From NCBI RefSeq assembly GCF_001406815.1, contig NZ_CVRR01000093.1, positions 1-64,000 on the forward strand: DNA of 64,000 nt, read 5' to 3'. Positions 62,886 to 64,000 of the stretch are shown piece after piece; positions within the stretch are counted from its first letter, which is position 1; every line of letters starts with the position of its first letter. The DNA is from Roseburia faecis (GTDB lineage: Bacteria; Bacillota; Clostridia; Lachnospirales; Lachnospiraceae). The translations under genes were made by a program, and so were the position numbers. The notes under the pieces are model-generated. The model was not told the origin of the DNA. It made no database searches and saw only the letters and a program-made list of their open reading frames with translations.

Positions 62886-64000
62886 TTACTTCGCATAGTC
62901 AACAACACGCGATTCCCTGATCACATTTACCTTGATCTGACCCGGATATTCCAACTCAGTCTCAATCTGTTTTGAAATATCTCTGGCTAAAAGAACCATA
63001 TCCGCATCGCTGATCTGCTCAGGAACAACTAAGATACGAACCTCTCTACCTGCCTGAACTGCAAAAGATTTTTCTACACCCTTATAGCTATTTGTAATAT
63101 CCTCAAGCTGCTGTAAGCGGTTTGAGTATGTTTCCAAAGTTTCTTTTCTCGCACCCGGACGTGCAGCGCTGATGGTATCGGCTGCCTGCACCAGACATGC
63201 AATCAGACTCTCCGGCTCCACATCACCGTGATGTGCTTCCACTGCATTGATGACAAGAGGTGATTCCTTGTACTTTCTACACAGTTCCACACCCAGCTGG
63301 ATATGGGAACCTTCCATATCATGATCTACAGCCTTACCAATATCATGTAATAATCCCGCACGTTTTGCCATACGGACATCCTCACCGATTTCTGCGGCGA
63401 GTAAACCTGTCAATTGTGCGACCTCAATCGAATGTTTCAATGCATTCTGTCCATAACTGGTACGATACTTCATTTTGCCCAAAAGCCGGACAAGCTCCGG
63501 ATGAATGCCGTGGATGCCGACTTCTAATACAGCAGCCTCGCCTTCTTCACGAATCATTGTCTCTACTTCTTTTTGCGCTTTTTCAACCATTTCCTCGATA
63601 CGAGCCGGATGAATCCGTCCATCCACGATCAACTTTTCAAGTGCAATTCTTGCAACTTCTCTTCGAATCGGATCAAAGCTGGAAAGGATAACTGCTTCCG
63701 GCGTATCATCAATGATCAGATCTACTCCTGTCATCGTTTCAAGTGTACGAATATTTCGTCCTTCCCTACCGATGATACGGCCTTTCATCTCATCATTCGG
63801 AAGCTGTACAACAGAGATTGTGGTTTCAGCAACGTGATCCGCAGCACATTTCTGAATTGCAGTAACTACATAGTCCTTTGCCTTCTTGTTGACTTCTTCC
63901 TTCGCCTGCGCTTCCATTTCCTTGATCATCTTCGCAGTGTCAATCTTCACATCTTCTTCCACGGTCTTTAAGAGGTATTCTTTTGCCTGTTCAGAGGTTA
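62886..64000 (-). CDS. rny: RNase Y (partial, runs off right edge)
   Basis: The C-terminal ~371 residues are present. They include a KH domain ([20 protein letters not shown]) and an HD phosphodiesterase domain ([35 protein letters not shown] with the His-Asp pair; [12 protein letters not shown]). RNase Y is the membrane-tethered endonuclease that starts mRNA decay in Firmicutes. The N-terminal membrane helix and coiled coil lie beyond the window; the frame is open to its last base ([18 protein letters not shown]). The terminator at 62828-62870 ends the gene. Confidence 0.95.
   Translation of the reverse strand, partial: TSEQAKEYLLKTVEEDVKIDTAKMIKEMEAQAKEEVNKKAKDYVVTAIQKCAADHVAETTISVVQLPNDEMKGRIIGREGRNIRTLETMTGVDLIIDDTPEAVILSSFDPIRREVARIALEKLIVDGRIHPARIEEMVEKAQKEVETMIREEGEAAVLEVGIHGIHPELVRLLGKMKYRTSYGQNALKHSIEVAQLTGLLAAEIGEDVRMAKRAGLLHDIGKAVDHDMEGSHIQLGVELCRKYKESPLVINAVEAHHGDVEPESLIACLVQAADTISAARPGARKETLETYSNRLQQLEDITNSYKGVEKSFAVQAGREVRILVVPEQISDADMVLLARDISKQIETELEYPGQIKVNVIRESRVVDYAK

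Overview
The window reads as chromosomal DNA of a low-GC, spore-former-type gut Firmicute, most likely a Lachnospiraceae (Clostridia). The right flank carries ordinary housekeeping genes: ligA-metA, an RsuA-family pseudouridine synthase, tRNA-Arg(CCG), aroD, a DAHP synthase, a nudF/spoIIM-like pair and RNase Y. The left two thirds are mobile and accessory DNA. No species call is possible from sequence reading alone.

Left part (1-8 kb): this is a damaged quorum-sensing region. On the minus strand lie a GHKL sensor kinase (AgrC-like), a 54-codon AgrD-type peptide precursor and AgrB. The upstream LytTR response regulator has lost its first ~35-50 residues next to an intact IS110-family element, whose 5' non-coding end may encode a bridge RNA. 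A second AgrD-like precursor with a DUF6033-like gene lies beyond the element. Both sides carry the same ~20-21-bp-spaced direct repeat, a plausible LytTR operator. A chemoreceptor fragment and a decayed second IS110 copy follow.

Cargo module (8.1-12.1 kb): this is an AT-rich plus-strand operon encoding two truncated-looking SAM methyltransferases, a MazG-like protein, a LOG/Rossmann protein, a DUF1848 Fe-S-type protein and an MFS exporter. It is bracketed by two near-identical 25-bp palindromes.

Integrative conjugative element (about 12.2-53.9 kb, almost all minus strand): a large serine recombinase, interrupted by an in-frame amber codon, sits at one end. Read in transcription order from 53.7 kb the element encodes a ParM/ParR-like pair, a lipoprotein, a thioester/Cna-B giant LPxTG adhesin, DUF5688, RadC/JAB, a Toprim primase-like protein, MobC and a MOBP relaxase, PcfB, the VirD4/PcfC coupling protein, Maff2, VirB6, DUF4313, PrgI, VirB4, an NlpC/P60 hydrolase, DpnD/PcfM, a 2510-residue methylase-helicase, a sortase, a double-SpoVG protein and a coiled-coil protein. 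Two cargo insertions interrupt the type IV secretion operon. One is yjdF with its riboswitch plus a GNAT acetyltransferase. The other is a promoter, a structured RNA, a terminator and a PBECR4-like nuclease, an order that resembles type III toxin-antitoxin loci. A strict 32-bp array of GC-rich hairpins and a candidate oriT lie just upstream of the mobilisation genes.

The ICE/chromosome junction beside metA contains two related terminators. Their four arms can pair 1:2, 2:3 and 3:4, like an attenuator. The strongest leads are the RNA-plus-PBECR4 locus, this junction leader, the 32-bp hairpin array and the cargo operon at 8-12 kb.
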